Below are positions 11,874-23,920 of a stretch of DNA of 64,000 nt, one piece after another. The stretch spans positions 124,357-188,356 of the forward strand of contig NZ_VKDF01000004.1 of the NCBI RefSeq assembly GCF_007096355.1. The letters run 5' to 3'. The first letter of the stretch is position 1. The number at the start of each line of letters is the position of its first letter. This DNA is from Paracoccus sp. M683 (lineage in GTDB: Bacteria > Pseudomonadota > Alphaproteobacteria > Rhodobacterales > Rhodobacteraceae). The position numbers were made by a program, and so were the translations under genes. Below the pieces are notes generated by a model. It made no database searches and was not told where the DNA came from. It worked only from the letters and a program-made list of their open reading frames with translations.

Positions 11874-13114
11874 TGGACGGCGATATCCGCAGAAACAGCT
11901 ATGACGATGGCAGCCAGGACAAGCTGACCGGCGAACAGCGCATCCGCAACTTCAACATCAATTTCGGCCCCCAGCACCCCGCCGCCCACGGCGTGCTGCG
12001 CATGGTGCTGGAACTGGACGGCGAGATCGTCGAGCGCGCCGACCCGCATATCGGACTGCTGCATCGCGGCACCGAAAAGCTGATGGAATCGCGGACTTAC
12101 CTGCAAAACCTGCCCTATTTCGACCGCCTCGATTATGTGGCGCCGATGAACCAGGAACATGCCTGGTGTCTGGCGATTGAACGGCTGACCGGCACCGAAA
12201 TCCCGCGCCGCGCCAGTCTGATCCGGGTGCTGTATTCCGAAATCGGCCGGATTCTGAACCACCTGCTGAACATCACCACCGGCGCGCTGGATGTGGGTGC
12301 GCTGACCCCGCCGCTTTGGGCGTTCGAGGAACGGGAAAAGCTGATGGTGTTCTATGAACGCGCCTGCGGGGCGCGTCTGCACTCGGCCTACTTCCGACCC
12401 GGTGGCGTGCATCAGGATCTGCCGCCCGAACTGATCGACGATATCGAGGCCTGGTGCGACCCCTTTCTGAAGGTCGTGGACGATCTGGACGTGCTGCTGA
12501 CGGAAAACCGGATCTTCAAGCAGCGCATGGTCGATATCGGGATCGTCAGCGAACAGGACGTGCTGGACTGGGGCTTTTCGGGCGTCATGGCGCGCGGGTC
12601 AGGCCTGGCCTGGGATCTGCGGCGCAGTCAGCCCTATGAATGCTATGACGAATTTGCGTTCCAGGTGCCGGTCGGCAAGGCGGGCGACTGCTATGACCGC
12701 TATCTGATCCGCATGGAGGAAATGCGTCAGTCGGTCAGCATCATGAAGCAGGCCGTAGCCAAGCTGCGCGAACCGGCAGGGCAGGGCGACGTGCTGGCGC
12801 GCGGCAAGCTGGCCCCGCCCAAGCGGACCGAGATGAAAACCAGCATGGAAAGCCTGATCCACCACTTCAAACTGTATACCGAGGGCTTCAAGGTCCCCGC
12901 GGGCGAGGTTTATGCCGCGGTCGAGGCCCCCAAGGGCGAATTCGGCGTCTATCTGGTCAGCGACGGGACGAACAAACCCTATCGCAGCAAGATTCGCGCG
13001 CCGGGATTCCTGCATTTGCAGGCGATGGATTACATGTCCAAGGGGCATATGCTGGCGGATGTCTGCGCCCTGATCGGCACCATGGACATCGTGTTCGGCG
13101 AGGTCGACCGGTGA
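11870..13114 (+). CDS. nuoD: NADH-quinone oxidoreductase subunit D
   Basis: The 49-kDa subunit, which forms the quinone-binding cavity with NuoB. 414 residues from ATG 11870, overlapping nuoC by 4 bases; a second ATG at 11873 is equally plausible. The quinone-site beta hairpin [14 protein letters not shown] is near residue 32. Further marks are [32 protein letters not shown] and a C-terminal [26 protein letters not shown] end. It is homologous to the large subunit of NiFe hydrogenases but lacks the metal ligands, as expected. Confidence 0.98.
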   Translation: MMDGDIRRNSYDDGSQDKLTGEQRIRNFNINFGPQHPAAHGVLRMVLELDGEIVERADPHIGLLHRGTEKLMESRTYLQNLPYFDRLDYVAPMNQEHAWCLAIERLTGTEIPRRASLIRVLYSEIGRILNHLLNITTGALDVGALTPPLWAFEEREKLMVFYERACGARLHSAYFRPGGVHQDLPPELIDDIEAWCDPFLKVVDDLDVLLTENRIFKQRMVDIGIVSEQDVLDWGFSGVMARGSGLAWDLRRSQPYECYDEFAFQVPVGKAGDCYDRYLIRMEEMRQSVSIMKQAVAKLREPAGQGDVLARGKLAPPKRTEMKTSMESLIHHFKLYTEGFKVPAGEVYAAVEAPKGEFGVYLVSDGTNKPYRSKIRAPGFLHLQAMDYMSKGHMLADVCALIGTMDIVFGEVDR

Positions 13115-13329
13115 CCGAACTCGACGCCCTGATCAATCAGACAGGCCAGGCTGGCATTGCGCCCGCACTGGTCTCTCTGCTGATCGCGATGCTGGCCCTT
13201 AATCTGGCTGTTTTCATCGGGCGTCGTGTGCCGAATGTGTTGATCGCCTATCCGCTGGCGATGATTTCCGGACTGCTGATCACGGCACTGGCGCCATTGG
13301 TCTCATCCTTTCTGTTGCTGGCTGCCTGA
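13111..13329 (+). CDS. small two-helix membrane protein between nuoD and nuoE
   Basis: 72 residues starting at GTG 13111, which overlaps the nuoD stop by 4 bases (GTGA). Two hydrophobic helices (about 17-36 and 44-70) flank a short basic turn, IGRRVPN. I recognise no family. The coupling to nuoD and position match one of the unidentified reading frames reported in the P. denitrificans complex I cluster, so a role in assembly or as an accessory subunit is possible but unproven. Confidence 0.65.
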   Translation: MTELDALINQTGQAGIAPALVSLLIAMLALNLAVFIGRRVPNVLIAYPLAMISGLLITALAPLVSSFLLLAA

Positions 13330-13344
13330 CGGGGAGGGGCGCAC

Positions 13345-13695
13345 ATGATCGACGCTTTTCTGCATTACGTCGCCTGGGGCCTGGTCGTGATCATGGCCGG
13401 GATCACCCTGCTTCTGGCACTGAACAAGCAGAGCGGGCTGGCGCTGATCCAACACCGCCCCGAGATGCTGCCGCAGGCCATGCTGGTGCGCTATGCCGGG
13501 ATGACCATTCTGGCACTGATCACCGCCTGGATTGGCGCGCCGCGCGTGCTGTTCGGCGTTCTGCTGGCCGTGTCCGTCATCGGCTTTGGCGACGCCTTCA
13601 TTTACCGCCGGGCGGGCCATCCGTTCTGGCTTCACCTGATCGTTGGAGGCGCAGCCCTGCTCTGCGCGCTTCTGTCGCTCATTGCGATGAACTGA
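13345..13695 (+). CDS. hypothetical membrane protein in the nuo cluster
   Basis: 116 residues from ATG 13345, preceded by GGGGAGGGG. About four membrane helices (residues 7-25, 50-65, 66-85, 96-115). Polar stretches include [20 protein letters not shown] and YRRAGHPFW. The layout resembles small DUF4267/DoxX-like four-helix proteins, but the match is too loose to name. It follows the 72-residue membrane protein by 15 bases and precedes nuoE by 7. Confidence 0.6.
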   Translation: MIDAFLHYVAWGLVVIMAGITLLLALNKQSGLALIQHRPEMLPQAMLVRYAGMTILALITAWIGAPRVLFGVLLAVSVIGFGDAFIYRRAGHPFWLHLIVGGAALLCALLSLIAMN

Positions 13696-13702
13696 GGTTT
13701 TC

Positions 13703-14803
13703 ATGCTTCGCCGCCTTTCAAAAGACCAACCCGCCAGCTTCGAATTTACCCCGGCCAATCTGGAATGGGCGCAGGGGCAGATGACGAAATATCCCGAAGG
13801 TCGCCAGCAATCGGCGATCATCCCGGTCTTGTGGCGCGCGCAGGAACAGGAAGGCTGGCTGTCGCGCCCGGCCATCGAATATTGTGCCAACCTGCTGGGC
13901 ATGCCCTATATCCGGGCACTGGAAGTCGCGACATTCTACTTCATGTTCCAGTTGCAACCCGTTGGCAGCGTTGCGCATATCCAGATTTGCGGCACCACCA
14001 CCTGCATGATCTGCGGGGCCGAGGATCTGATCCGCGTCTGCCGCGAGAAAATCTCGCCCGAGGCACATGGCCTGTCGGCTGACGGCCGCTTCAGTTGGGA
14101 AGAGGTCGAATGCCTGGGCGCCTGTGCCAATGCGCCAATGGTCCAGATCGGCAAGGATTTTTACGAGGATCTGACGGCCGAGAAACTGTCGGCGCTGATC
14201 GACGGCTTTTCCGGCGGCGCGGTGCCGGCGCCTGGTTCGCAGACCGGGCGTTTCTCGTCCGAGCCTGTCGTGGCACTGACCAGCCTGGCGGATCGCAAGG
14301 GCGAATCCGATCACAATGCATCGGTCGCGGCGGCGTTGCGCATCGGTGACACGATCAAGCGCATCGACGGCACCGAGGTTCCGATCCTGACCAAGTGGAA
14401 AGGCGCCAATCAGCAAAGCGCGCCGACCGCGTCCAAGGCGGAAAAGCCCGCCACCAAGGCCGAAGCGCCCAAAGCCGAGCCGCAGCCCGCCGCCCCCGCG
14501 CAGCAGACCGAGGGCACCCGCCCGCAGGGTCTGGACGCCGCGCGTGACGGCAAGGCCGACGACCTGAAGCTGATCAAGGGCGTTGGCCCCAAGCTGGAGG
14601 CGCTGCTGAACAGCCTCGGCTTCTGGCATTTCGACCAGATCGCCGCCTGGACGGCGGATGAACTGGCCTGGGTCGACAGCAATCTTGAAGGCTTCCACGG
14701 TCGCGCCAGCCGCGACGAATGGGTGTCGCAGGCCCGGCTTCTGGCCGCGGGTGGCGAGACCGAGTTTTCGCGTCGCGCGGAAAAGGATGGTATTTACGAC
14801 TGA
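13703..14803 (+). CDS. nuoE: NADH-quinone oxidoreductase subunit E with C-terminal helix-hairpin-helix-like extension
   Basis: Carries the 2Fe-2S cluster N1a next to NuoF. The thioredoxin-like core covers about residues 1-175, with cluster ligands C96, C101, C137 and C141 ([10 protein letters not shown] and [10 protein letters not shown]). At 366 residues it is far longer than the 160-240 usual for NuoE. After the core come a basic segment, an Ala/Lys/Pro-rich linker (about 235-280) and an 80-residue domain from residue 286 ([20 protein letters not shown] onwards). That domain resembles the helix-hairpin-helix-like extension found on some alphaproteobacterial ribosomal L21 proteins, and it recurs in the next gene. 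The extension's role is unknown. Electron transfer needs only the core. Confidence 0.95.
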   Translation: MLRRLSKDQPASFEFTPANLEWAQGQMTKYPEGRQQSAIIPVLWRAQEQEGWLSRPAIEYCANLLGMPYIRALEVATFYFMFQLQPVGSVAHIQICGTTTCMICGAEDLIRVCREKISPEAHGLSADGRFSWEEVECLGACANAPMVQIGKDFYEDLTAEKLSALIDGFSGGAVPAPGSQTGRFSSEPVVALTSLADRKGESDHNASVAAALRIGDTIKRIDGTEVPILTKWKGANQQSAPTASKAEKPATKAEAPKAEPQPAAPAQQTEGTRPQGLDAARDGKADDLKLIKGVGPKLEALLNSLGFWHFDQIAAWTADELAWVDSNLEGFHGRASRDEWVSQARLLAAGGETEFSRRAEKDGIYD

Positions 14804-14851
14804 AGGTGATGTTTCGGTGGCCAAAACCCGCCCGGCAGGAGGAGTGTGACA

Positions 14852-15757
14852 ATGCCCAGAACAAACTGCGCAAGGAATTGCTGGATCGCCGGTGGTGCGA
14901 TCGGCCTGCTGGTGTGGATTTTCGCTTCGGGCATCGGGCAGACCTCGTTCATGGGCGGATTGTTCCTGGGTTTGATCGCAGCCGTGCTGATGGGGCTGTT
15001 TCTGACCTGGGCCCTGTGCAGCGGCACCGGCTCGGCCGAGGATGAACGCGACCACGCGCTGCCCCGTGCGACCCCTTCGCAGCAGCCAGGCGCCATGCCG
15101 GCCGCCGTGCCAGCCGCTGCCGCGCCGCTGATGGCGTCAGCCGATCCGGTTGCCGCCGCTGAACCGGCGCCGGCACAGATGCCCGAACCCGCGCCGGTCG
15201 CGCAGCCTGCGGCCGCCTCTGACACCGCTCGCAACGCCGCCAAGGCGGCCCGCGACAGCCGCAAGCGGACGGAAAAGGCCGAAAAGGCAGCATTGGATGC
15301 AGCTCAGGCCAGCGAAGAGGTGGTCAAGACCAAGCGCGGCAAGCGGCATTCCACGCTAAGCCTGGCCTCTACCGCAAGCGAGGTTTCGGGCAAGAAGGCC
15401 ACGGAGAAAGCCAAGGCAGAGGCTGACGCGGGTGACGGGAAAGCCGCGAAAAAGGTGGAAAAGAAGGCCGCGAAAAAGGCTGGGGCCGCCGAAACGCCAG
15501 CGACAATCGAGGCCGACGATCTGAAGCAGATCAAGGGCGTCGGCCCCAAGCTAGAGGCGCTGCTGCATGACAATGGCGTCACCCGGTTTGCCCAGATTGC
15601 CGCCTGGACCGATGCCGAGGTGGACCGCTTCGCCGATCTGATCGGCAGCATGGGCGGGCGGATCCGCAGTGACGATTGGATCGGGCAGGCGCGGACGCTG
15701 GCCTCGGGCGGGGAAACCGAATTTTCGCAGCGCGTCGAGAAGGGTGACGTGTATTGA
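14852..15757 (+). CDS. membrane-anchored protein with NuoE-type C-terminal helix-hairpin-helix-like domain
   Basis: 301 residues from ATG 14852, which has AGGAGG 9 bases upstream (a GTG at 14846 is too close to it). Two hydrophobic helices lie at about 13-30 and 35-57. A long low-complexity region rich in Ala, Pro, Lys and Glu (about 60-220) follows, including KKVEKKAAKKAG, and probably forms an extended or coiled stalk. Residues 221-301 ([20 protein letters not shown] onwards) align without gaps to the end of NuoE, 45 of 80 residues identical by hand count. It lies between nuoE and nuoF. A tether or assembly role at complex I is an inference from position and shared domain. Confidence 0.75.
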   Translation: MPRTNCARNCWIAGGAIGLLVWIFASGIGQTSFMGGLFLGLIAAVLMGLFLTWALCSGTGSAEDERDHALPRATPSQQPGAMPAAVPAAAAPLMASADPVAAAEPAPAQMPEPAPVAQPAAASDTARNAAKAARDSRKRTEKAEKAALDAAQASEEVVKTKRGKRHSTLSLASTASEVSGKKATEKAKAEADAGDGKAAKKVEKKAAKKAGAAETPATIEADDLKQIKGVGPKLEALLHDNGVTRFAQIAAWTDAEVDRFADLIGSMGGRIRSDDWIGQARTLASGGETEFSQRVEKGDVY

Positions 15758-15972
15758 TGGCCCAGAGGGATGAACAAGGCGACGCTGCCCAGATGCGGCT
15801 GGCAGCCGTGGTGATCGCCGCGGCCATGGTCGGCTGGATCGTTCTGCAATGGCTTGGAAAGACGTATGGCTGGGCGCCCCGCTGGGTGTTTCTGGTCGAT
15901 CTTGCGGCGATCGGCGCTTTCGTCTGGTCGCTGCTTGTGACCTGGCGTATCTGGCGGCGCAGGAATGGCTGA
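15757..15972 (+). CDS. DUF5337-like small membrane protein
   Basis: 71 residues from ATG 15757, overlapping the upstream stop by one base (TGATG). Two membrane helices (about 15-32 and 43-62) are separated by LGKTYGWAPRW, and the tail is basic (WRIWRRRNG). The pattern matches the DUF5337 proteins seen next to complex I genes in Rhodobacteraceae; I am moderately sure. No function is known. Confidence 0.6.
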   Translation: MAQRDEQGDAAQMRLAAVVIAAAMVGWIVLQWLGKTYGWAPRWVFLVDLAAIGAFVWSLLVTWRIWRRRNG

Positions 15973-17539
<1,567 letters not shown>

Positions 17540-17543
<4 letters not shown>

Positions 17544-18034
17544 AACCGGGCCACCACCTCGCGGAACTGAACGTCGGGCGCCTGCTGGCCCCGACAGACG
17601 ATCCGCGCGTGGCCGAGTTCATGGCCGCGCTGGACCGCATCAACGGCATGGGCAAGCGCATGCCGGGCTTTGTCTGGATGATGGAGGGCTCGGGCGAGCC
17701 GGGAACCGGCAATACCGAGGCCAAGATCGGCGGCGATCCGCAATATGTCTCGAATCTGACCGTCTGGGAGGACGTGGAAAGCCTGGAAACATTCGTCTGG
17801 CAGACGGTTCACCGGCAATTCTATGAACGCCGGGCCGACTGGTTCGAGTTGTTGGGCCAGATGCATTTCGTGATGTGGTGGGTGCCCGCCGGGCATCAAC
17901 CGTCGCTGGACGAGGCGCTGGCCCGGTTGGACCATCTGCGCGAACATGGCGACAGCGATCATGCCTTTGGCTGGTCCTGGCTGGAACAGGCGCGGCTTTA
18001 TCGCACGCGCGGATGCAGCGGGGCCGTGGCATGA
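17540..18034 (+). CDS. DUF3291 domain protein
   Basis: 164 residues, starting with an ATGA overlap. The sequence fits DUF3291 (dimeric alpha-beta barrel-like): HHLAELNVGRLLAPTDDPRV, ALDRINGMGKRMPGFVW, VSNLTVWEDVESLETFVWQT, and FVMWWVPAGHQPSLDEAL. Members are of unknown function; some resemble heme- or antibiotic-biosynthesis monooxygenase folds. It has no signal peptide and should be cytoplasmic. It overlaps the next gene by 4 bases. Confidence 0.8.
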
Positions 18035-18381
18035 GAAACGGTCACCTGAAAGCTGGTGCTGTGCTGGCCCTTTCGGCGCTTGCCGCTTGTGAGCCGACAA
18101 CGGGGGGCGGCCCGACCGGCGGCACGGTGATTGACGCGGGCGATGCCGAAATGCGGATCACTCAGGGCGAAACGATTCAGGGCATTGCGGGCGGGCCGCT
18201 GACCTTGCTGGTGATCACCCGCGCTGACGGTAAGCAGACCACTGCCAAGGACGAGGCCAGCGCGCGGGCGGCCTATGCCGCCTATTGCGGCGACAAGGGT
18301 GGAATGGGTGCCGAGGGCGAGGGGTATTTCACGCAGTTTGGTGGCACGCCCTCGTGGAAATTCGGGAATTGCGGCGCATGA
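18031..18381 (+). CDS. small lipoprotein in the nuo cluster
   Basis: 116 residues from ATG 18031 (ATGA overlap). The N-terminus has a lipoprotein signal ending LSALAAC, with the lipidated cysteine at residue 20 followed by [11 protein letters not shown]. The mature part holds a short beta-rich domain ([31 protein letters not shown]) and two more cysteines in AAYCGDKGG and KFGNCGA that could form a disulfide. I know no family for it. Confidence 0.65.
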   Translation: MRNGHLKAGAVLALSALAACEPTTGGGPTGGTVIDAGDAEMRITQGETIQGIAGGPLTLLVITRADGKQTTAKDEASARAAYAAYCGDKGGMGAEGEGYFTQFGGTPSWKFGNCGA

Positions 18382-18469
18382 CCGGGCGCATCGGGCATAT
18401 CGCCGCTGTGGCGAAACGGGCGCTCACGGCAGGTTCACCCCTTGGTGTGGGGCGATCGGGGTTCGCTTG

Positions 18470-18492
18470 TGTTATGGGCATGGCCCATAACA
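18470..18492. promoter_or_regulatory. 23-bp perfect palindrome inside the nuo cluster
   Basis: TGTTATGGGC-ATG-GCCCATAACA has ten-base arms matching perfectly around three bases. It lies in the 128-base gap between the lipoprotein and the DUF5333 gene, 18 bases before the latter's ATG. No T run follows, so it looks more like a protein-binding operator or an mRNA hairpin than a terminator. Confidence 0.55.
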
Positions 18493-18509
18493 GAACGGAG
18501 CAGACGCCA

Positions 18510-18923
18510 ATGAAACCGACCAGAATATTCAGCGCCGCCCTGATCGCGGCCTCGCTTGCAACTGCCATGCCGGCCGCCGCGCAGGCGCCGATGGAACAGG
18601 ACCGGTATCTGAACGACCGGCTGGTTGCCGCCCGCGTGGCCGACCGCATCCGGCGCGAATGCCCCAGCATCGACCTGCGCATCGTCGCCGCCTATTCGCA
18701 GGCCCGCGCCTTGCAGCGCTATGCCCGCGACCAGGGAAACAGCGACGCGGCGGTCGATGCGTATCTGGACAATGACGCGGTGAAGAAGCGTGTCTATGGC
18801 ATCGCCGAAACTTATCTGGCACAGCAGGGCGCAAAGGCGGGTGACGCCGAAAGCTTCTGCCGAGTCGGGCGGGACGAAATAGCAAAAAACACGGTCAGCG
18901 GATCGCTGCTGAGCGCAAAATAA
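18510..18923 (+). CDS. DUF5333 secreted protein
   Basis: 137 residues from ATG 18510, with a clear Sec signal peptide ([20 protein letters not shown] then AAAQA). The mature domain is helical, with two cysteines in [10 protein letters not shown] and [10 protein letters not shown], and [14 protein letters not shown] between them. This matches the DUF5333 family of Rhodobacteraceae, unknown in function and presumably periplasmic. It precedes nuoG by 10 bases and follows a perfect palindrome. Confidence 0.72.
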   Translation: MKPTRIFSAALIAASLATAMPAAAQAPMEQDRYLNDRLVAARVADRIRRECPSIDLRIVAAYSQARALQRYARDQGNSDAAVDAYLDNDAVKKRVYGIAETYLAQQGAKAGDAESFCRVGRDEIAKNTVSGSLLSAK

Positions 18924-18933
18924 AGGTGAAATG

Positions 18934-20958
18934 ATGGCCGAACTGCGGAAAATCATCATCGACGGCAAGGAAATCGAGGTCGATCCCAATCTGACCCTGA
19001 TTCAGGCCTGCGAACAGGCGGGCATCGAAATTCCGCGGTTCTGCTATCACGAACGGCTGTCCATCGCCGGCAATTGCCGCATGTGTCTGGTCGAAGTGGT
19101 GGGCGGCCCGCCCAAGCCTGCCGCCTCTTGCGCAATGCAGGTCAAGGATCTGCGCCCCGGACCCGAGGGTCAGCCCTCGGAAGTGCGCACCAACAGCCCC
19201 ATGGTCAAGAAGGCCCGCGAAGGGGTGATGGAGTTCCTGCTGATCAACCACCCGCTTGATTGCCCGATCTGCGATCAGGGCGGGGAATGCGATTTGCAGG
19301 ATCAGGCGATGGCTTACGGCGTCGATTTCAGCCGCTATCGCGAACCCAAGCGCGCCAGCGACGATCTGAATCTCGGGCCGCTGGTCGAAACCCATATGAC
19401 GCGCTGCATTTCCTGCACCCGCTGCGTGCGTTTCACCACCGAGGTGGCGGGCATCACCCAGATGGGCCAGACCGGCCGGGGCGAAGACAGCGAGATCACC
19501 AGCTATCTGAACGAGACGCTGCACACCAATATGCAGGGCAATATCATCGACCTCTGCCCGGTCGGTGCGCTGGTCAGCAAACCCTATGCCTTTACCGCCC
19601 GCCCGTGGGAGTTGTCCAAGACCGAGACCATCGACGTGATGGACGCGCTTGGCAGCAATATCCGCGTCGATACCAAGGGCCGCGAGGTCATGCGCATCCT
19701 GCCGCGCAACAATGACGGCGTGAACGAGGAATGGATTTCGGACAAGACCCGTTTTGTCTGGGACGGTTTGCGTCGACAGCGGCTGGACAAGCCCTATATC
19801 CGCGAAAACGGCAAGCTGCGCGCCGCAACCTGGCCCGAGGCCCTTGCCGCCGCCGCCGCCGCGATGAAGGGCAAGCGTGTCGCCGGTCTGATCGGTGATC
19901 TGGTCCCGGTCGAGGCCGCCTTCAGCCTGAAATCGCTGATCGTCGACGGGCTGGAAGGCCGTGTCGAATGCCGCACGGATGGGGCGAAGCTGCCGATCGG
20001 CAACCGCTCGGGCTATGTCGGAACGGCCAGCATCGCCGATATCGACAGCGCCCAGATGATCCAGCTGATCGGCACCAACCCGCGCGACGAAGCGCCGGTT
20101 CTGAACAGCCGCATCCGCGCCGCCTGGGCGCGGGGCGCGCAGATCGGGCTGGTGGGCGAGGCCGCGGACCTGACCTATGACTATGCCCATGCGGGCACCG
20201 ATCGCGCCGCGCTGGAAAGCCTGTCCAGCCGCGACATCAGCCAGGAAACCAAGGACAAGCCCACGCTGGTCATCGTCGGGCAGGGCGCCATTCGCGGTGC
20301 CGACGGCGAGGCCGTTCTGGCCCATGCGATGAAGCTGGCAGAGAACAGCAATTCCAAGCTGCTGATCCTGCACACGGCCGCCGGTCGCGTCGGTGCGATG
20401 GATGTGGGGGCGGCGACCCATGGCGGCATGGATGCCGCGCTGGAAGGCGCAGATGTGGTCTATAACCTCGGTGCTGACGAGGTGGACGTGGCCGCTGGTC
20501 CCTTTGTCATCTATCAGGGCAGCCATGGCGACCGGGGCGCGCATCGCGCCGACATCATCCTGCCGGGCGCCTGCTATACCGAGGAAACCGGGCTGTTCGT
20601 GAATACCGAGGGCCGGCCTCAGCTGGCCCTGCGCGCGAATTTCGCGCCGGGCGAGGCCAAGGAAAACTGGGCGATCCTGCGGGCCTTGTCGGCGGAACTG
20701 GGCGCAAAGCTGCCTTGGGACAGTCTTGCGGCGCTGCGCCGCGCGCTGATCGAGGCGGTGCCGCATCTGGCCGCGCTGGATACCGTGCCGGCGAATGACT
20801 GGCAGTCGCTTGCGGTCAAGGCCATGGGCAAGGGCGACTTCAGCCCGGCAGTGACCGATTTCTACCTGACCAACCCGATCGCCCGCAGTTCGCCCCTGAT
20901 GGGCGAATTGTCGGCCATGGCGGCAGCCCGCCGCGCGCAACCGATGGCAGCAGAGTAA
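18934..20958 (+). CDS. nuoG: NADH-quinone oxidoreductase subunit G
   Basis: Large peripheral subunit holding several iron-sulfur clusters. 674 residues from ATG 18934; ATG 18931 directly before it is also possible. The N-terminal 2Fe-2S domain shows [20 protein letters not shown] and a later Cys in PAASCAMQV. Then come the His-Cys motif [18 protein letters not shown] and the two-cluster motif [15 protein letters not shown] with DLCPVGAL. The C-terminal half is the molybdopterin-oxidoreductase-like domain, which binds no molybdenum in this family. It is very close to the P. denitrificans subunit I know from memory. Confidence 0.98.
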   Translation: MAELRKIIIDGKEIEVDPNLTLIQACEQAGIEIPRFCYHERLSIAGNCRMCLVEVVGGPPKPAASCAMQVKDLRPGPEGQPSEVRTNSPMVKKAREGVMEFLLINHPLDCPICDQGGECDLQDQAMAYGVDFSRYREPKRASDDLNLGPLVETHMTRCISCTRCVRFTTEVAGITQMGQTGRGEDSEITSYLNETLHTNMQGNIIDLCPVGALVSKPYAFTARPWELSKTETIDVMDALGSNIRVDTKGREVMRILPRNNDGVNEEWISDKTRFVWDGLRRQRLDKPYIRENGKLRAATWPEALAAAAAAMKGKRVAGLIGDLVPVEAAFSLKSLIVDGLEGRVECRTDGAKLPIGNRSGYVGTASIADIDSAQMIQLIGTNPRDEAPVLNSRIRAAWARGAQIGLVGEAADLTYDYAHAGTDRAALESLSSRDISQETKDKPTLVIVGQGAIRGADGEAVLAHAMKLAENSNSKLLILHTAAGRVGAMDVGAATHGGMDAALEGADVVYNLGADEVDVAAGPFVIYQGSHGDRGAHRADIILPGACYTEETGLFVNTEGRPQLALRANFAPGEAKENWAILRALSAELGAKLPWDSLAALRRALIEAVPHLAALDTVPANDWQSLAVKAMGKGDFSPAVTDFYLTNPIARSSPLMGELSAMAAARRAQPMAAE

Positions 20959-20962
20959 ACCC

Positions 20963-21733
20963 ATGACGCCAGCCCTTCGCCAGCCTGTCCTGATCCCCGC
21001 CGCGCTGATCGCGCTGCTGGCGGGTTGCGGCGGCAATGGCGAAGGGCTGGCCGAACGGCCCCGGCCGAAGCCCGATCAAATGAGCGTCGTGGTCGCCGAT
21101 CCCTCGCGCAAGCAGGGCGAATCGCCGATGACTCTGGCGCGGATCTCGACCAAATCGGGCGAGATCCTGATTCTGGAACCCGATGGCAGTGTCAGCACGA
21201 TGCAGCTGGATTCGGCCGCCGGGCGTGACGTGTTCCGCGCGACCGAGGCGCAGATGGCGGCGCTGCGCAATGGCAGGGATCCGATCTGGAACGGGGTCGT
21301 GGCCAAGGGCGTGCGACGCAAGGGACCGACCGCACAGGAACTGGCGATGCAGGAATTCGCGGCCCAGACCGGGCCTGCCCTGCCCGAACAGCAGGCTGCG
21401 GTGACAATCGACCCCGGTGATTTTCTGGGCGTCACGGTCGCGGCGATCTCGGCTGATCGGCACAGCGATCTGGTTGAAGTTTCGGCCAATCTGCGCGAGG
21501 GGGTGGACGCGGATATCGCCTTTTCGTATGCGACCTGCGCACTGGCCGCTTGGGCCAAAGACAAGGGCACGCCTTACGCGCGTCACATCCGCACCGTTCA
21601 GGACCGTCGTGGCGGCAAGCTGTTGATCGGGGCCGCATATATGCTGTCGGACCAACGGCCACTGGGGCTGCGGGTGATGGAAACCAATGATACCCTGCGC
21701 GAATGCAGGGACCGCGGCATTCCCGCGGCATAA
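20963..21733 (+). CDS. putative lipoprotein between nuoG and nuoH
   Basis: 256 residues starting 4 bases after the nuoG stop. The lipoprotein signal ends LIALLAGC, with C22 as the lipidation site. The mature protein has an ISTKSGEILILEPDGSVSTM strand region, KGPTAQELAMQEFAAQTG, and a C-terminal domain with cysteines in YATCALAAW and LRECRDRG. I do not recognise a family. Its place inside the cluster suggests an envelope accessory, but nothing in the sequence shows binding to complex I. Confidence 0.65.
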   Translation: MTPALRQPVLIPAALIALLAGCGGNGEGLAERPRPKPDQMSVVVADPSRKQGESPMTLARISTKSGEILILEPDGSVSTMQLDSAAGRDVFRATEAQMAALRNGRDPIWNGVVAKGVRRKGPTAQELAMQEFAAQTGPALPEQQAAVTIDPGDFLGVTVAAISADRHSDLVEVSANLREGVDADIAFSYATCALAAWAKDKGTPYARHIRTVQDRRGGKLLIGAAYMLSDQRPLGLRVMETNDTLRECRDRGIPAA

Positions 21734-21751
21734 GGAAAGGGACAGGCGATC

Positions 21752-22786
21752 ATGGCAGAGTTCTGGGCATCCTCCCTCGGCTTCGCGCTGATCATGCTGG
21801 CGCAGGGGCTGGCGGTCATCGCCTTCGTGATGCTGTCGCTGATCTTCATGGTCTATGGCGACCGCAAGATCTGGGCCGCGGTGCAGATGCGGCGCGGGCC
21901 GAACGTGGTTGGCCCCTGGGGTCTGTTGCAGACCTTTGCCGACGCGCTGAAATATGTGCTGAAGGAAATCGTCGTGCCGGCGGGCGCCGACAAATTCGTC
22001 TATTTCCTGGCGCCCTTCCTGTCGATGACGCTGGCGCTGACTGCCTTTGTCGCCATCCCCTTCGCGGATGGCTGGGTGGTGTCGAACATCAATGTCGGCA
22101 TTCTGTTCATCTTTGCCGTCTCGTCGCTGGAAGTTTACGGCGTGATCATGGGCGGCTGGGCCTCTAACTCGAAATATCCGTTCCTCGGCTCGCTGCGCTC
22201 GGCCGCGCAGATGATTTCCTACGAGGTCAGCATGGGGCTGATCATCATCGGGGTGATCATCTCGACCGGTTCGATGAACATGTCGGCCATTGTCGAGGCA
22301 CAGCGCGGCGATTGGGGCCTGCTGAACTGGTACTGGCTGCCGCATCTGCCGATGGTGGTGTTGTTCTTCGTCTCGGCGCTGGCCGAAACCAACCGCCCGC
22401 CCTTTGATCTGCCGGAAGCGGAATCCGAACTGGTTGCGGGCTTCATGGTCGAATATTCGTCGACGCCCTATCTGCTGTTCATGGCCGGCGAATATATCGC
22501 CATGTTCCTGATGTGCGCGCTGACCAGCATTCTGTTCTTCGGTGGCTGGCTGTCGCCCATTCCGGGCCTGCCCGACGGGGCGATCTGGATGGTGCTGAAG
22601 ATGTGGTTCTTCTTCTTCATGTTCGCCATGGTGAAGGCGATCGTGCCGCGCTATCGCTATGACCAGCTGATGCGGATTGGCTGGAAAGTGTTCCTGCCAT
22701 TGTCGCTGGCCTGGGTGGTGATCGTGGCTTTCCTTGCGAAATTTGAAGTTCTGGGCGGGGCCTGGGCCCGCTGGGCGGGAGTATAA
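21752..22786 (+). CDS. nuoH: NADH-quinone oxidoreductase subunit H
   Basis: Membrane subunit that forms the quinone entry channel. 344 residues, about eight helices. Family signatures are [22 protein letters not shown] near residue 45 and the strictly conserved acidic loop [20 protein letters not shown] near residue 210, followed by [28 protein letters not shown] sits near the C-terminus. All are intact. Confidence 0.98.
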   Translation: MAEFWASSLGFALIMLAQGLAVIAFVMLSLIFMVYGDRKIWAAVQMRRGPNVVGPWGLLQTFADALKYVLKEIVVPAGADKFVYFLAPFLSMTLALTAFVAIPFADGWVVSNINVGILFIFAVSSLEVYGVIMGGWASNSKYPFLGSLRSAAQMISYEVSMGLIIIGVIISTGSMNMSAIVEAQRGDWGLLNWYWLPHLPMVVLFFVSALAETNRPPFDLPEAESELVAGFMVEYSSTPYLLFMAGEYIAMFLMCALTSILFFGGWLSPIPGLPDGAIWMVLKMWFFFFMFAMVKAIVPRYRYDQLMRIGWKVFLPLSLAWVVIVAFLAKFEVLGGAWARWAGV

Positions 22787-22789
22787 AAC

Positions 22790-23466
<677 letters not shown>

Positions 23467-23497
23467 CGCGCATGCCGGCATATGACGGGGGGATTGA

Positions 23498-23920
23498 ATG
23501 AACGACGCGTTCCAGAAACTGTTTCAGCAGATGCTCGAACAAGGGCAGGAAATGGCGCGCGCCTTTAATCCGGCGCTGGAAAAGGTCGATACCAAGGCCT
23601 TTGAAAAGCTGATCCCGACGATGCCGCAGGACATGCTGGAAATGTGGTTCGGCAAGACCTTCAACCGCGACGGGCTGGATGCGCGCACGCGGCTTCTGGT
23701 CACCATCGCGGCGATGACCGTGCAGGGCGCCCATGCCGAGCCGCAACTGCGCATGACCATCCGTCACGCGCTGGAAGCGGGCGCCACCCGGCGCGAGATC
23801 GCCGAGGTGATCTATCAGATGGGGATGTTCGGCGGCATCCCGGCCATGCAGAAGGCGCTGGAACTGGCCCAGAGCGTTTTCCAGGACAGCGACAAGGGCG
23901 GCGAGGACGACACGCTATGA
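23498..23920 (+). CDS. carboxymuconolactone decarboxylase family protein
   Basis: 140 residues. The second half is a CMD domain: [20 protein letters not shown], then [20 protein letters not shown] and [18 protein letters not shown]. The CxxC pair of AhpD-type peroxidase members is absent, so it resembles the PcaC branch, though a real muconolactone decarboxylase would be out of place here. The N-terminal 55 residues are helical and acidic. It overlaps nuoJ by 4 bases (ATGA), so translation is coupled. An accessory role for complex I is unproven. Confidence 0.85.
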   Translation: MNDAFQKLFQQMLEQGQEMARAFNPALEKVDTKAFEKLIPTMPQDMLEMWFGKTFNRDGLDARTRLLVTIAAMTVQGAHAEPQLRMTIRHALEAGATRREIAEVIYQMGMFGGIPAMQKALELAQSVFQDSDKGGEDDTL

